NCBI GenBank assembly: GCA_050946255.1
Contig: JBMNUL010000083.1
Span: forward strand, 1 to 11,355
DNA length: 11,355 nt
Reading direction: 5' to 3'
Source of the DNA: JBMNUL01 sp050946255
GTDB lineage: Bacteria > Actinomycetota > Coriobacteriia > Coriobacteriales > CADBOM01
Position 1 is the stretch's first letter. Each line of letters opens with the position of its first letter. This document shows, piece after piece, positions 1 to 6,490 of the stretch. The position numbers and the translations under genes are program-made. The notes beneath the pieces are model-generated. The model made no database searches and was not told the origin of the DNA. It worked only from the letters and a program-made list of their open reading frames with translations.

Positions 1-225
1 GGTCTTGCCGGCGATGTCGTCATCTGAGGGCAGGGGAGTGCCGAGAACGTTCGCCATCACTTTCCAGAACCTGTTCTGGGGGTTCCCGTAGTAGAAATGG
101 CACTGTCTGGACTTCACAGAGGGAAACGACCCGAGGACGAGCACCTTGGAGTTGCAATCGAATACGGGATCGAACTCGTGCACGACGTGAACGTATCTGC
201 GGTTGCCCTTTTCCTCTCCTGGCAT
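1..225 (-). CDS. DNA-deoxyinosine (hypoxanthine) glycosylase, C-terminal part outside the window
   Basis: Base-excision repair enzyme of the uracil-DNA-glycosylase superfamily that removes deaminated purine (hypoxanthine) from DNA in the cytoplasm. Only the first 75 codons are in the window; the frame is open at base 1, so the rest lies to the left. Visible family landmarks are the N-terminal block HEFDPVFD (residues 16-23), the strand and loop motif SKVLVLGSFPS (26-36) and the block FYYGNPQNRFWKV (44-56), which together are characteristic of this glycosylase family. The start is the ATG at 225-223. It has only a weak purine-rich stretch upstream, and it lies in the same frame as the preceding hydrolase gene, eight codons after that gene's TAG, so translation may be coupled. 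A GTG two codons upstream of the ATG is an alternative start. Family call is confident; full length and C-terminal motifs cannot be checked. Confidence 0.88.
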   Translation of the reverse strand, partial: MPGEEKGNRRYVHVVHEFDPVFDCNSKVLVLGSFPSVKSRQCHFYYGNPQNRFWKVMANVLGTPLPSDDDIAGKT

Positions 226-246
226 TTCCACACAAACCCGATCTTG

Positions 247-906
247 CTACCAAACCCTGTTGGGAATCGAATCTCCGTGCCCGAGGTGCACCATCCTGTC
301 GCCAATCGCAGTGATCTTCTCGCAGCTCTTCTCCATCATGTCGCGGTTCCCATAGAAGATCGCCTTGCCAGGCCTGGGCTTGTTGTTGCAGGCATCGCCC
401 ACTATGAGATCCGTTCCCCATACATCGAGCCCAATCGAGCCCAGCGTGTGGCCGGGTAGCTCGATTACGCGTGCATCTATTCCGAAGTCGTCGAGCTTGT
501 CGCCTTCTTGCAGGTAGACCTCGGGATAGAATCGCTGGATATATGGGTTCCTGCGGATCTTGTGGCAATAGAGCATGGCAATGTAGCCCAGAAAGGTGTT
601 GGCGTGCATCCTCTGGAGGTGGTTGTCGGACAGGAGGTCCACATCGGCGGCATGCATGGCAACTGGGATATCGAGGTCCTCTGAGATCAGAGCGGCATTG
701 CAGACATGGTTGTAATGGCCGTGCGTGAGCACCAGCAGCTCCACATCTTCTTCCCGCGCTGCGGTGAGTATCTTTTGCCTGTAGCGCTTTCGTCCGGAGT
801 CCACGAGAATGGCGTGGTCTCCCTGTCTGATGATGAAGCAGTTGTCGATTCCGCAGCTAATTCGTTTGATGTAGTTGTCTGATTTTCCGGAATTGGTTTC
901 TGGCAT
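247..906 (-). CDS. MBL-fold metallo-hydrolase with altered HxHxDH motif
   Basis: A 219-aa single-domain protein of the metallo-beta-lactamase fold, a cytoplasmic binuclear-metal hydrolase group acting on very varied substrates. Visible landmarks in order: ILVDSG (33-38), the first metal motif THGHYNH (61-67), PGHTLGS (151-157), VGDA (169-172) and LGHGD (208-212). His62, His64, His67, His153, Asp171 and His210 match the usual ligands, but the Asp normally two residues after the second His is Asn66 (codon AAC), so the second metal site is changed. Length is normal for a glyoxalase-II-like single domain and there is no signal peptide. The start is the ATG at 906-904, preceded by a good CGGAGA ribosome binding site. 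The repair glycosylase follows 21 nt after its stop. Substrate unknown. It could be a normal hydrolase tolerating Asn, or a functionally shifted member. Confidence 0.9.
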   Translation of the reverse strand: MPETNSGKSDNYIKRISCGIDNCFIIRQGDHAILVDSGRKRYRQKILTAAREEDVELLVLTHGHYNHVCNAALISEDLDIPVAMHAADVDLLSDNHLQRMHANTFLGYIAMLYCHKIRRNPYIQRFYPEVYLQEGDKLDDFGIDARVIELPGHTLGSIGLDVWGTDLIVGDACNNKPRPGKAIFYGNRDMMEKSCEKITAIGDRMVHLGHGDSIPNRVW

Positions 907-1081
907 ACAAATCTCCGGGCTTGGAATCCTCTACATTTGCCAAATTAATTAATGAAATCATAGCTGCCGGGTAATACCTGGAGCTCTTGGTTTCCGTGGA
1001 TAGCTGTTCCAATGCGGCGACTGCTTGCTTTGGAGTTTTTATGTTCAGAAACGCCCGCAATCGTCCCAAACATCCCCAAGT

Positions 1082-1122
1082 CCAAACCTGTTTGGTATCG
1101 GGAGCGATAAAAGGGCTACAAT
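1082..1122 (+). promoter_or_regulatory. Candidate promoter and operator ahead of the NifU-like/GGGtGRT operon
   Basis: The 283-nt gap between two divergent genes (907-1189) holds no convincing gene. On the plus strand there is a TACAAT hexamer at 1117-1122 with a TTGGTA at 1092-1097, a 19-nt spacer that is longer than ideal. A small dyad, CCAAA-CCTG-TTTGG at 1082-1095, overlaps the proposed -35 and could bind a repressor. This is pattern matching only; the regulators are unknown. Confidence 0.25.
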
Positions 1123-1189
1123 TTCATAGGTTATCTCTATCTGGCCACCGCAATCTGGTGGCTCGGCAAAAGAGAAAGGAAGTGGCACT

Positions 1190-1882
1190 TTGATTTATTC
1201 GGCTCAGATCGAGAACATGTGCCCTGTTGCACAGGGTGCCTGCCATGGGCCTGCCCCTATTCCAGAAGAGGGCAAATGGGTTCAGGCCAAGGAGATCAAG
1301 GATATCAGCGGCCTCACGCACGGTGTGGGTTGGTGTGCTCCACAGCAGGGTGCTTGCAAGCTCACCCTGAACGTCAAGGACGGAATCATCGAGGAGGCCC
1401 TGATCGAGACAATCGGGTGCTCTGGAATGACCCATTCTGCAGCGATGGCCTCCGAGATACTCCCCGGAAAGACCATCCTGGAGGCTCTAAACACCGACCT
1501 CGTGTGCGATGCGATCAACGTTGCGATGAGGGAGCTCTTCCTCCAGATTGTCTATGGCCGCTCCCAGACCGCATTCTCCGAAGGCGGGCTTCCAATCGGA
1601 GCTGGACTCGACGATCTCGGCAAGGGAGACCGCTCGATGGTCGCTACGATGTATGGGACCAAGGCAAAGGGTCCCCGCTACCTCGAGATGACCGAGGGGT
1701 ACGTCAAGAGGCTCGCGCTTGATGCCAACGACGAGATCATCGGCTACGAATACGTCAACCTCGGCAAGATGATGGATGCCATCAAGAGCGGCGTCGATGC
1801 CAATCAGGCACTCGAGGATGCTTCAGGCAAGTACGGGCGTTTCGACGAGGCCGTCAAGTACATCGATCCGAGGGAGGAGTAG
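1190..1882 (+). CDS. NifU/IscU-type iron-sulfur scaffold-like protein, partner of GGGtGRT protein
   Basis: A 230-aa cytoplasmic protein whose first half resembles the NifU N-terminal/IscU scaffold on which Fe-S clusters are built. Residues 49-90 carry the diagnostic pattern: a Cys before the strand (GACK, Cys56), a DGIIEEALIET strand (64-74), then GCSGMTHSAAMASE (76-89) with Cys77 in the place of the second scaffold cysteine. Cys106 (LVCDAIN) is a possible third ligand; Cys11, Cys18 and Cys49 are extra. Residues from about 130 form a C-terminal extension not found in the roughly 128-aa IscU. The start is taken as TTG at 1190, which has AAAGGAAGTG nine bases upstream; the in-frame ATG at 1217 (residue 10) is an alternative with poorer spacing. 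It is followed two bases after its stop by the GGGtGRT gene, the known genomic companion of this family. Fe-S assembly is inferred from the fold, not shown. Confidence 0.88.
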   Translation: MIYSAQIENMCPVAQGACHGPAPIPEEGKWVQAKEIKDISGLTHGVGWCAPQQGACKLTLNVKDGIIEEALIETIGCSGMTHSAAMASEILPGKTILEALNTDLVCDAINVAMRELFLQIVYGRSQTAFSEGGLPIGAGLDDLGKGDRSMVATMYGTKAKGPRYLEMTEGYVKRLALDANDEIIGYEYVNLGKMMDAIKSGVDANQALEDASGKYGRFDEAVKYIDPREE

Positions 1883-1884
1883 CC

Positions 1885-2889
1885 ATGGCTGATTTCGAGA
1901 GCAAGGAGCGCAGGATCGACAAGATCGACTCCGTCCTCGCTGAGTATGGTATCAACGGGCTCGACGATGCCCAGGCCGTCTGCAAGGCCGCCGGCATGGA
2001 CCCTCTTCCCTATGACATCGTCAAGGGCGTGCAGCCCATCTGCTTCGATGACGCAGGTTGGGCATACACTGCAGGTTCGGCAATTGCCATAAAGTCCAAC
2101 GTCAAGTCTGCCGCAGAGGCTGCCGAGAAGATCGGAATCGGCCTGCAGGCATTCTGCATTCCCGGTTCCGTGGCCGACGACCGCAAGGTCGGGCTCGGGC
2201 ACGGCAACCTCGGTGCGATGCTGCTGAGAGAGGAGACGAAGTGCTTCGCCTTCTTGGCCGGCCACGAGTCATTCGCTGCTGCAGAGGGTGCGATAGGCAT
2301 CGTGAAGAACGCCAACAAGGCCCGCAAGGAGCCGCTGCGCGTCATCCTCAACGGCCTTGGCAAGGACGCTGCCAAGATCATCTCCCGCATAAACGGGTTC
2401 ACCTACGTCCACACCGATTTCGACTACGCCACCGGCGAGCTCAAGATCGTAGAGGAGATCCGCTACAGCGACGGCGAGCGCGGAGACGTCAGGTGCTATG
2501 GTGCCAACGACGTGCGCGAGGGCGTTGCGATCATGTGGAACGAGGATGTCGACGTGTCCATCACCGGCAATTCGACGAATCCCACAAGATTCCAGCATCC
2601 AGTTGCGGGCACTTACAAGAAGGAATGCGTGGAGAAGGGCAAGAAGTACTTCTCCGTTGCATCTGGTGGCGGCACAGGTCGTACGCTGCATCCCGACAAT
2701 ATGGCAGCTGGTCCTGCCTCATATGGCATGACCGACACCATGGGCCGCATGCACTCCGACGCGCAGTTTGCCGGGTCTTCTTCTGTTCCCGCCCACGTTG
2801 AGATGATGGGCTTCATCGGCATGGGCAACAACCCGATGGTTGGTGCCACGGTGGCTGTGGCAGTTGCCACCGCAGAGGCTCTCAAGTAG
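1885..2889 (+). CDS. GGGtGRT family protein, function unknown
   Basis: A 334-aa protein of the GGGtGRT family (Pfam PF14057 by recall), named for the exact motif seen here at residues 261-267 (GGGTGRT). Other conserved-looking blocks are GHGNLGAMLL (105-114), FAFLAGHESFAAAEGA (121-136), LNGLGKDAAKIISRING (155-171), the stretch ITGNSTNPTRFQHPVAG (226-242) and MGFIGMGNNPMVGATVAVA (308-326). Six cysteines (33, 53, 91, 120, 204, 248) are spread out and do not form a classical cluster motif. There is no signal peptide and no clear membrane helix, so it should be cytoplasmic. The ATG at 1885 sits just after a strong GAGGGAGGAG in the end of the upstream gene, showing translational coupling. The fixed pairing with a NifU-like protein suggests a joint role in metal-cluster or cofactor chemistry. 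No enzymatic activity is established to my knowledge. Confidence 0.93.
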   Translation: MADFESKERRIDKIDSVLAEYGINGLDDAQAVCKAAGMDPLPYDIVKGVQPICFDDAGWAYTAGSAIAIKSNVKSAAEAAEKIGIGLQAFCIPGSVADDRKVGLGHGNLGAMLLREETKCFAFLAGHESFAAAEGAIGIVKNANKARKEPLRVILNGLGKDAAKIISRINGFTYVHTDFDYATGELKIVEEIRYSDGERGDVRCYGANDVREGVAIMWNEDVDVSITGNSTNPTRFQHPVAGTYKKECVEKGKKYFSVASGGGTGRTLHPDNMAAGPASYGMTDTMGRMHSDAQFAGSSSVPAHVEMMGFIGMGNNPMVGATVAVAVATAEALK

Positions 2890-2986
2890 ACGGAGCTGAG
2901 GCGGAGGCCAGATGCCATTCGACCTTTGGATCTGAATTTGTGAAATCCGGGGCGTCATGTGCTTTTGGGCATGTGGCGCCCTGTGC

Positions 2987-3003
2987 GTGAAATGGCATTT
3001 CAC
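2987..3003. promoter_or_regulatory. 17-bp palindrome, candidate operator upstream of the molybdoenzyme operon
   Basis: GTGAAATG-G-CATTTCAC is a perfect inverted repeat with 8-bp arms around one central base. It lies 98 bp downstream of the GGGtGRT stop and 178 bp upstream of the molybdoenzyme start. A further half-site GTGAAATC occurs at 2940-2947. Symmetry and spacing fit a dimeric transcription factor site better than a terminator, since no T-tract follows. Confidence 0.4.
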
Positions 3004-3083
3004 CACTGCGAGATTTGGGGACGGCCCTTGCTGATGAAACCTTGCAAGACGATGGAGGTTTCACCACTGAGATATTTTGGGCG
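2998..3083 (+). repeat. Direct repeat in the molybdoenzyme control region
   Basis: The 11-mer TTTCACCACTG occurs exactly at 2998-3008 and 3059-3069, 61 bp apart. Both copies continue into similar sequence (GAGATTTGGGG at 3010-3020, GAGATATTTTGGG with one extra base spacing at 3069-3081). The first copy overlaps the right arm of the 17-bp palindrome, the second the right arm of the 3035-3063 inverted repeat, so two related composite elements are present. Likely regulator binding sites; the regulator is not in the window. Confidence 0.45.
3035..3063. promoter_or_regulatory. Inverted repeat TGAAACC/GGTTTCA with 15-nt spacer
   Basis: TGAAACC at 3035-3041 pairs perfectly with GGTTTCA at 3057-3063. 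The arms resemble those of the palindrome at 2987-3003 (TGAAAT versus TGAAAC), and each right arm runs into the same CACCACTG. It could be a second operator or an RNA hairpin in the leader, depending on where transcription starts, which I cannot place. Confidence 0.3.
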
Positions 3084-3181
3084 TTTCAACGGTTTGGGAA
3101 CATGCAAATACCAAGGAAACTGCACCCGGGCAAGATGTGGGGACTTCTTCGCCGGGAAAACGAGCCAGGGAAAGAGGAGAG

Positions 3182-5605
3182 ATGGAATTCAAAAACGACA
3201 TAGGAAAGCCGTGGAAATACGAGGAAGACGGCTTCACGGTTGTGAGGTCGTCCATGTGGTCACCTCCCGGATGCCATCCGGTGGGTTGCGGGGTCAAGCT
3301 CTACATCGACCCCGAGACGGGGAAGCTCGACCACATAGAGGGCGACGAGAACGACCCGGTTACCCACGGGAGGCTCTGCCCGAGATGCCTTGCCATGAAG
3401 GATTACCTCTACAATCCCACGAGGCTTCTCCATCCGATGAAACGCGACCGCGACCAGCGTGGGAACCCCGATGCATGGGAGCAGATCACGTGGGACGAGG
3501 CCTATGACATCATCGCCGAGAAGGCCGATTACGTTAAGAAGACCTGGGGTCCCGAGGCAATTTCCGTTTTCGAGGGAACCGGCCGCGATGCCGGCATCAT
3601 GGGAACCGAACTCGCCCAGAACGTGTTCGGGAGCCCCAACTACGCCACACCTCTCTCCGGGTTTGCCTGCTATCAGCCAAGGAACACCTCGACGATGAGC
3701 GTTCTCGGAGCCTACTATCCCGAGATCGACTACGGCGGCGGACTTCCCGGCGGTATGGACGACCCGCAGTTCAAGGTCCCCGAGGTCATAGTCGTTTGGG
3801 GGAAGAACCCGATCTACTCCAACGGTGATGGTCTCTTCGGCCATGCGGTTGTGGACCTGATGAAGCGCGGGGCGAAGATCATCTCCGTGGACCCGAGGGT
3901 CAACTGGCTCGCGACCCGTTCTATTCACCACTTGAGGTTGCGTCCGGGCACGGACACGGCGCTTGCAATGGCATGGCTCAACGTGATCATCGGCGAGGAC
4001 CTTTACGACCACGATTTCGTGGAGAAGTGGTGCTATGGGTTCGACGAGCTGGCCGATGCCGTCTCGGAGATGACCCCGGAAAAGGCAGGGGAGATCTGCG
4101 GGCTCGACCCCGATGACATCCGTGACGCGGCAAGGGCATACGCGAACGCCAAACCTGCCAGCATCGCATGGGGACTTGCTATCGACACCAACTGGAACGG
4201 CGTGCAATGCGCCCACTGCATCCTCGCGCTAATGTCGATCACGGGAAACATCGACATCCCCGGTGGGCAGATCATCGGAGGCTCCGAGGCAGACCCTGAC
4301 GTCAGCACCGAGGCCCCGTCTTCCGATGCGACGGACAAGGAGGGAACCACCGGCGACATCAACGATGCGTTTCAAGCTGGCGGCTCTTCGTTCTTCTGGC
4401 TCATGGAAGGCTGGAATGCGATGGACGACGAGCTCAAGCAGAAGATCATCGGTCTAGAGGAGTACCCGCTGTTCGTCGGCTCGCTTTCCGTGGCACAGTC
4501 GGACATGGTCTTCGATGCCGTCACAGAGGGGAAACCCTATCCGCTTCAGATGATCTGGATCCACACCTCCAACTTCTTCAGCTGCATGGGCGCAGACCCC
4601 GAGGGCTGGGCGAAGGGTATGAAGGAGAACGTCTACTTCAATTTCGCAACCGACCTGTTCATGAACCCGACCATCGAGGAATGCTGCGACCTGGTGCTCC
4701 CGGTAACTGCAGCACCCGAGCACAACTCTGTCGTGTTCCCGCACTATGGGATGACAAACATCGCCATCAGCGCCGTGAACAAGGCTGCCGACCCCGCCGG
4801 TGAGTGCAGAAGCGACAGGCAGATCTGCTGCGAGATCGGGCAGCGTCTCGGCGTGAAGTGCTTCGAGGAACGTTATCACAACGATGTGGACTGGGTGACC
4901 TACAAAAGGCTCTACAACCGCATGAAGTTCGAGGACCTTGCAAAGCAGGTTCACATCCAGCCCGGCTACGAATACCGCAAGTACGAGAAGGGGCTGCTGC
5001 GCGGCGACAGGCAGGTCGGATTCACCACCGGCTCCGGCAGGATCGAGCTCTGGTCAACGATGTTCGCCCGTTCCGGCGAGTCACCCTTGCCGTATTACAT
5101 GGAGCCCAAATACAGCCCTCTTTCGGATCCCGAGTACGCCGAGAAGTACCCGTTCGTTCTCACGACAGGTGCGAGGACCCCTGCGTTTTTCCACAGCGAG
5201 CAGAGACAGGTTCCAGTTCTCCGCGAGCTCAATCCCGACCCGTTGATCGAGATCAATCCGGCAGATGCCGCCGAAAGGGGAATCTCCGACGGACAGTGGG
5301 TCGAGATCTCCAACCACAGGGGGAGCGCAAGGTACAAGGCCAAGGTCACCCCTGCAGTGCGCAGGAAAGTCCTGATGGCGCAGCATGGCTGGTGGTTCCC
5401 GGAGAAGGGCGCTGACGACCCGGACAACCCATTTGGGGTCTGGCAGTCCAACGTCAACACGCTTCTTCCGAACCACCTCAATGGCAAGCTGGGGTTCGGG
5501 GCCCCTTACAAGAACCTCATGTGCGATATAAGGCCTCTGGATGAGAGCTACGACACCAACATGGAAGACATCGAGCGCAAGTTCGGCATTCAGGCAGGAG
5601 AATGA
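3182..5605 (+). CDS. Molybdopterin-dependent oxidoreductase, DMSO-reductase family catalytic subunit
   Basis: An 807-aa enzyme binding bis-MGD molybdenum (or tungsten) and one Fe-S cluster. Residues 31-69 form the Fe-S motif: CHPVGC (31-36) then GRLCPRC (63-69). This departs from the usual Cx2-3Cx3C...C form because Ser27 stands where a first cysteine is common. Molybdopterin-binding blocks include ITWDEAYDII (102-111), VIVVWGKNPIYSNGDG (202-217), KIISVDPRVNWLATR (232-246), LRPGTDTALAMAW (253-265) and MSITGNIDIPGG (351-362). Cys163 in GFACYQPR is a candidate Mo ligand. The C-terminal dinucleotide-binding domain runs from about 655 to 785. There is no Tat signal, so it should act in the cytoplasm. 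I chose the ATG at 3182, directly after GAGGAG; an upstream TTG at 3077 would add 35 residues lying over leader repeats and is unlikely. The ferredoxin subunit starts one base after the stop. Substrate unknown; a reductive dehydroxylase-type role is an inference. Confidence 0.92.
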   Translation: MEFKNDIGKPWKYEEDGFTVVRSSMWSPPGCHPVGCGVKLYIDPETGKLDHIEGDENDPVTHGRLCPRCLAMKDYLYNPTRLLHPMKRDRDQRGNPDAWEQITWDEAYDIIAEKADYVKKTWGPEAISVFEGTGRDAGIMGTELAQNVFGSPNYATPLSGFACYQPRNTSTMSVLGAYYPEIDYGGGLPGGMDDPQFKVPEVIVVWGKNPIYSNGDGLFGHAVVDLMKRGAKIISVDPRVNWLATRSIHHLRLRPGTDTALAMAWLNVIIGEDLYDHDFVEKWCYGFDELADAVSEMTPEKAGEICGLDPDDIRDAARAYANAKPASIAWGLAIDTNWNGVQCAHCILALMSITGNIDIPGGQIIGGSEADPDVSTEAPSSDATDKEGTTGDINDAFQAGGSSFFWLMEGWNAMDDELKQKIIGLEEYPLFVGSLSVAQSDMVFDAVTEGKPYPLQMIWIHTSNFFSCMGADPEGWAKGMKENVYFNFATDLFMNPTIEECCDLVLPVTAAPEHNSVVFPHYGMTNIAISAVNKAADPAGECRSDRQICCEIGQRLGVKCFEERYHNDVDWVTYKRLYNRMKFEDLAKQVHIQPGYEYRKYEKGLLRGDRQVGFTTGSGRIELWSTMFARSGESPLPYYMEPKYSPLSDPEYAEKYPFVLTTGARTPAFFHSEQRQVPVLRELNPDPLIEINPADAAERGISDGQWVEISNHRGSARYKAKVTPAVRRKVLMAQHGWWFPEKGADDPDNPFGVWQSNVNTLLPNHLNGKLGFGAPYKNLMCDIRPLDESYDTNMEDIERKFGIQAGE

Positions 5606-5606
5606 C

Positions 5607-5957
5607 ATGGCGAAATATGGATTGCTGATAGATTACGAGTTCTGCACCGGATGCCAGAGCTGCGAGGTCGCTTGCAAGGAAGAGCACGGGTTCCCAGTTG
5701 GCAAGTGGGGGATCAGGGTCCTAGACGATGGCCCCTGGCAGAAATGCGACGATAGCGACCAGGGAAAGAATTTCAACTGGAACAAGATTCCAGTGCCGAC
5801 AGATCTCTGCGATGGATGCGCCGACAGGGTGGCGAAGGGCAAGGAGCCAACTTGTATGCACCACTGCCTGGCAAACGTCATCACGTTCGGCACCTTGTCC
5901 GAGCTGGCGGAGCGCCTGGAGGAAAAGCCAAAGCAGGTCCTCTGGGTCATCAAGTGA
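5607..5957 (+). CDS. Two-cluster 4Fe-4S ferredoxin-like electron-transfer subunit
   Basis: A 116-aa iron-sulfur protein that should pass electrons to the molybdoenzyme encoded just upstream. Cys13, 16, 19 and 23 form a Cx2Cx2Cx3C motif (FCTGCQSCEVAC), and Cys68, 71, 83 and 87 a Cx2Cx11Cx3C set (LCDGCADR to CMHHC), together enough for two [4Fe-4S] clusters. Cys47 is extra. The usual beta subunit of this enzyme class is longer and carries three or four clusters, so this is a reduced form, with no membrane anchor and no signal peptide. The ATG at 5607 has AGGCAGGAG upstream within the end of the previous gene and is one base after its TGA, so the two are translationally coupled. An upstream in-frame ATG at 5541 would overlap the molybdoenzyme and has no cysteine-rich sense. 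A small hairpin covers the stop codon (5956-5973) but has no T-tract. Confidence 0.9.
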   Translation: MAKYGLLIDYEFCTGCQSCEVACKEEHGFPVGKWGIRVLDDGPWQKCDDSDQGKNFNWNKIPVPTDLCDGCADRVAKGKEPTCMHHCLANVITFGTLSELAERLEEKPKQVLWVIK

Positions 5958-6078
5958 CTGTCTTTGGACGGTCGATGTGAGCAAAAGCTGCTGCGCTGAA
6001 GTTATTGCGTTTTTGGTCCGATTGATGTAGAGCTGTTGTGAAGGTGACTTTGAATATACATACCGAGAGGGGGAGAAG

Positions 6079-6336
6079 ATGGGCTGCTCTTTCGGCTGCA
6101 ACATGTGCAACCGCTGCGGCAAGTTCGATGAACTGTTGAAGAGCAGGGGAAAGCGCTCTTGCGTCAGTTGCGGCGCAGAGGCTCCTAATGGAGCTTCCAT
6201 CTGCCCAAGTTGCGGGGCCCCTCTTCCTCCAGAGCCTTTGCCCCCTGGAGTTTCGTCTTCGGCTTCTAGGGAAAGGACTGCGGAAGGCGTTGGTGGGTTA
6301 CTCGCAGATTTAGGAGAGTTTGGAAGCGCAGAGTGA
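6079..6336 (+). CDS. Small cysteine-rich zinc-ribbon protein, function unknown
   Basis: An 85-aa protein with eight cysteines in two sets. The N-terminus has Cys3, 7, 10 and 13 (GCSFGCNMCNRCGK), a Cx3Cx2Cx2C arrangement that could hold Zn or an Fe-S cluster. Residues 28-45 form a zinc ribbon, CVSCG-x10-CPSCG, followed by a proline-rich linker (48-57) and a low-complexity acidic tail. The ATG at 6079 follows a strong GAGGGGGAG. It lies 121 bp after the ferredoxin gene on the same strand and before the strong terminator at 6408-6440, so it may be cotranscribed or have its own promoter; a TATACA at 6055-6060 has no good -35. I do not recognise a named family. It may be an assembly or metal-delivery helper for the molybdoenzyme, but that is context only. 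Confidence 0.75.
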   Translation: MGCSFGCNMCNRCGKFDELLKSRGKRSCVSCGAEAPNGASICPSCGAPLPPEPLPPGVSSSASRERTAEGVGGLLADLGEFGSAE

Positions 6337-6407
6337 AACCGTAAGTACCTTTACAAGATCTCGACATGGATGCGGGGTCTGCAGCCTAATCACTCGACAG
6401 AACTGAA

Positions 6408-6440
6408 AACGGGACCGCAACATGATGTCGCGGTCCCGTT
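6408..6440. terminator. Bidirectional rho-independent terminator between convergent genes
   Basis: AACGGGACCGC at 6408-6418 pairs perfectly with GCGGTCCCGTT at 6430-6440, an 11-bp GC-rich stem with an 11-nt loop that can pair further. It sits 71 bp after the zinc-ribbon gene and 50 bp after the stop of the convergent transporter gene. Read on the minus strand the stem ends in GTTTTCAG, giving the better U-run for the transporter transcript; on the plus strand it is followed by GTCTTG only. The position between two converging stops supports termination in both directions. Confidence 0.8.
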
Positions 6441-6490
6441 GTCTTGCGTCTTCGCTAACCGTTCTGGTTAAAAGAAAGTCAACCTACTGG

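Noticed and set aside
857..1069. 70-aa minus-strand reading frame with a plausible helical middle, upstream of and overlapping the hydrolase start
   Set aside because: TTG start with poorly spaced ribosome site, overlap out of frame with a well-supported gene, and no recognised motif. A gene remnant cannot be excluded.
2951..2982. Terminator after the GGGtGRT gene
   Set aside because: GGGC/GCCC gives only a 4-bp stem with no T-run following.
3260..4216. 318-aa minus-strand open frame opposite the molybdoenzyme
   Set aside because: It is the antisense shadow of a strongly supported gene in high-GC sequence, with no motif of its own.
5956..5973. Terminator after the ferredoxin gene
   Set aside because: The 7-bp stem includes a T-G wobble, overlaps the stop codon and has no T-tract.
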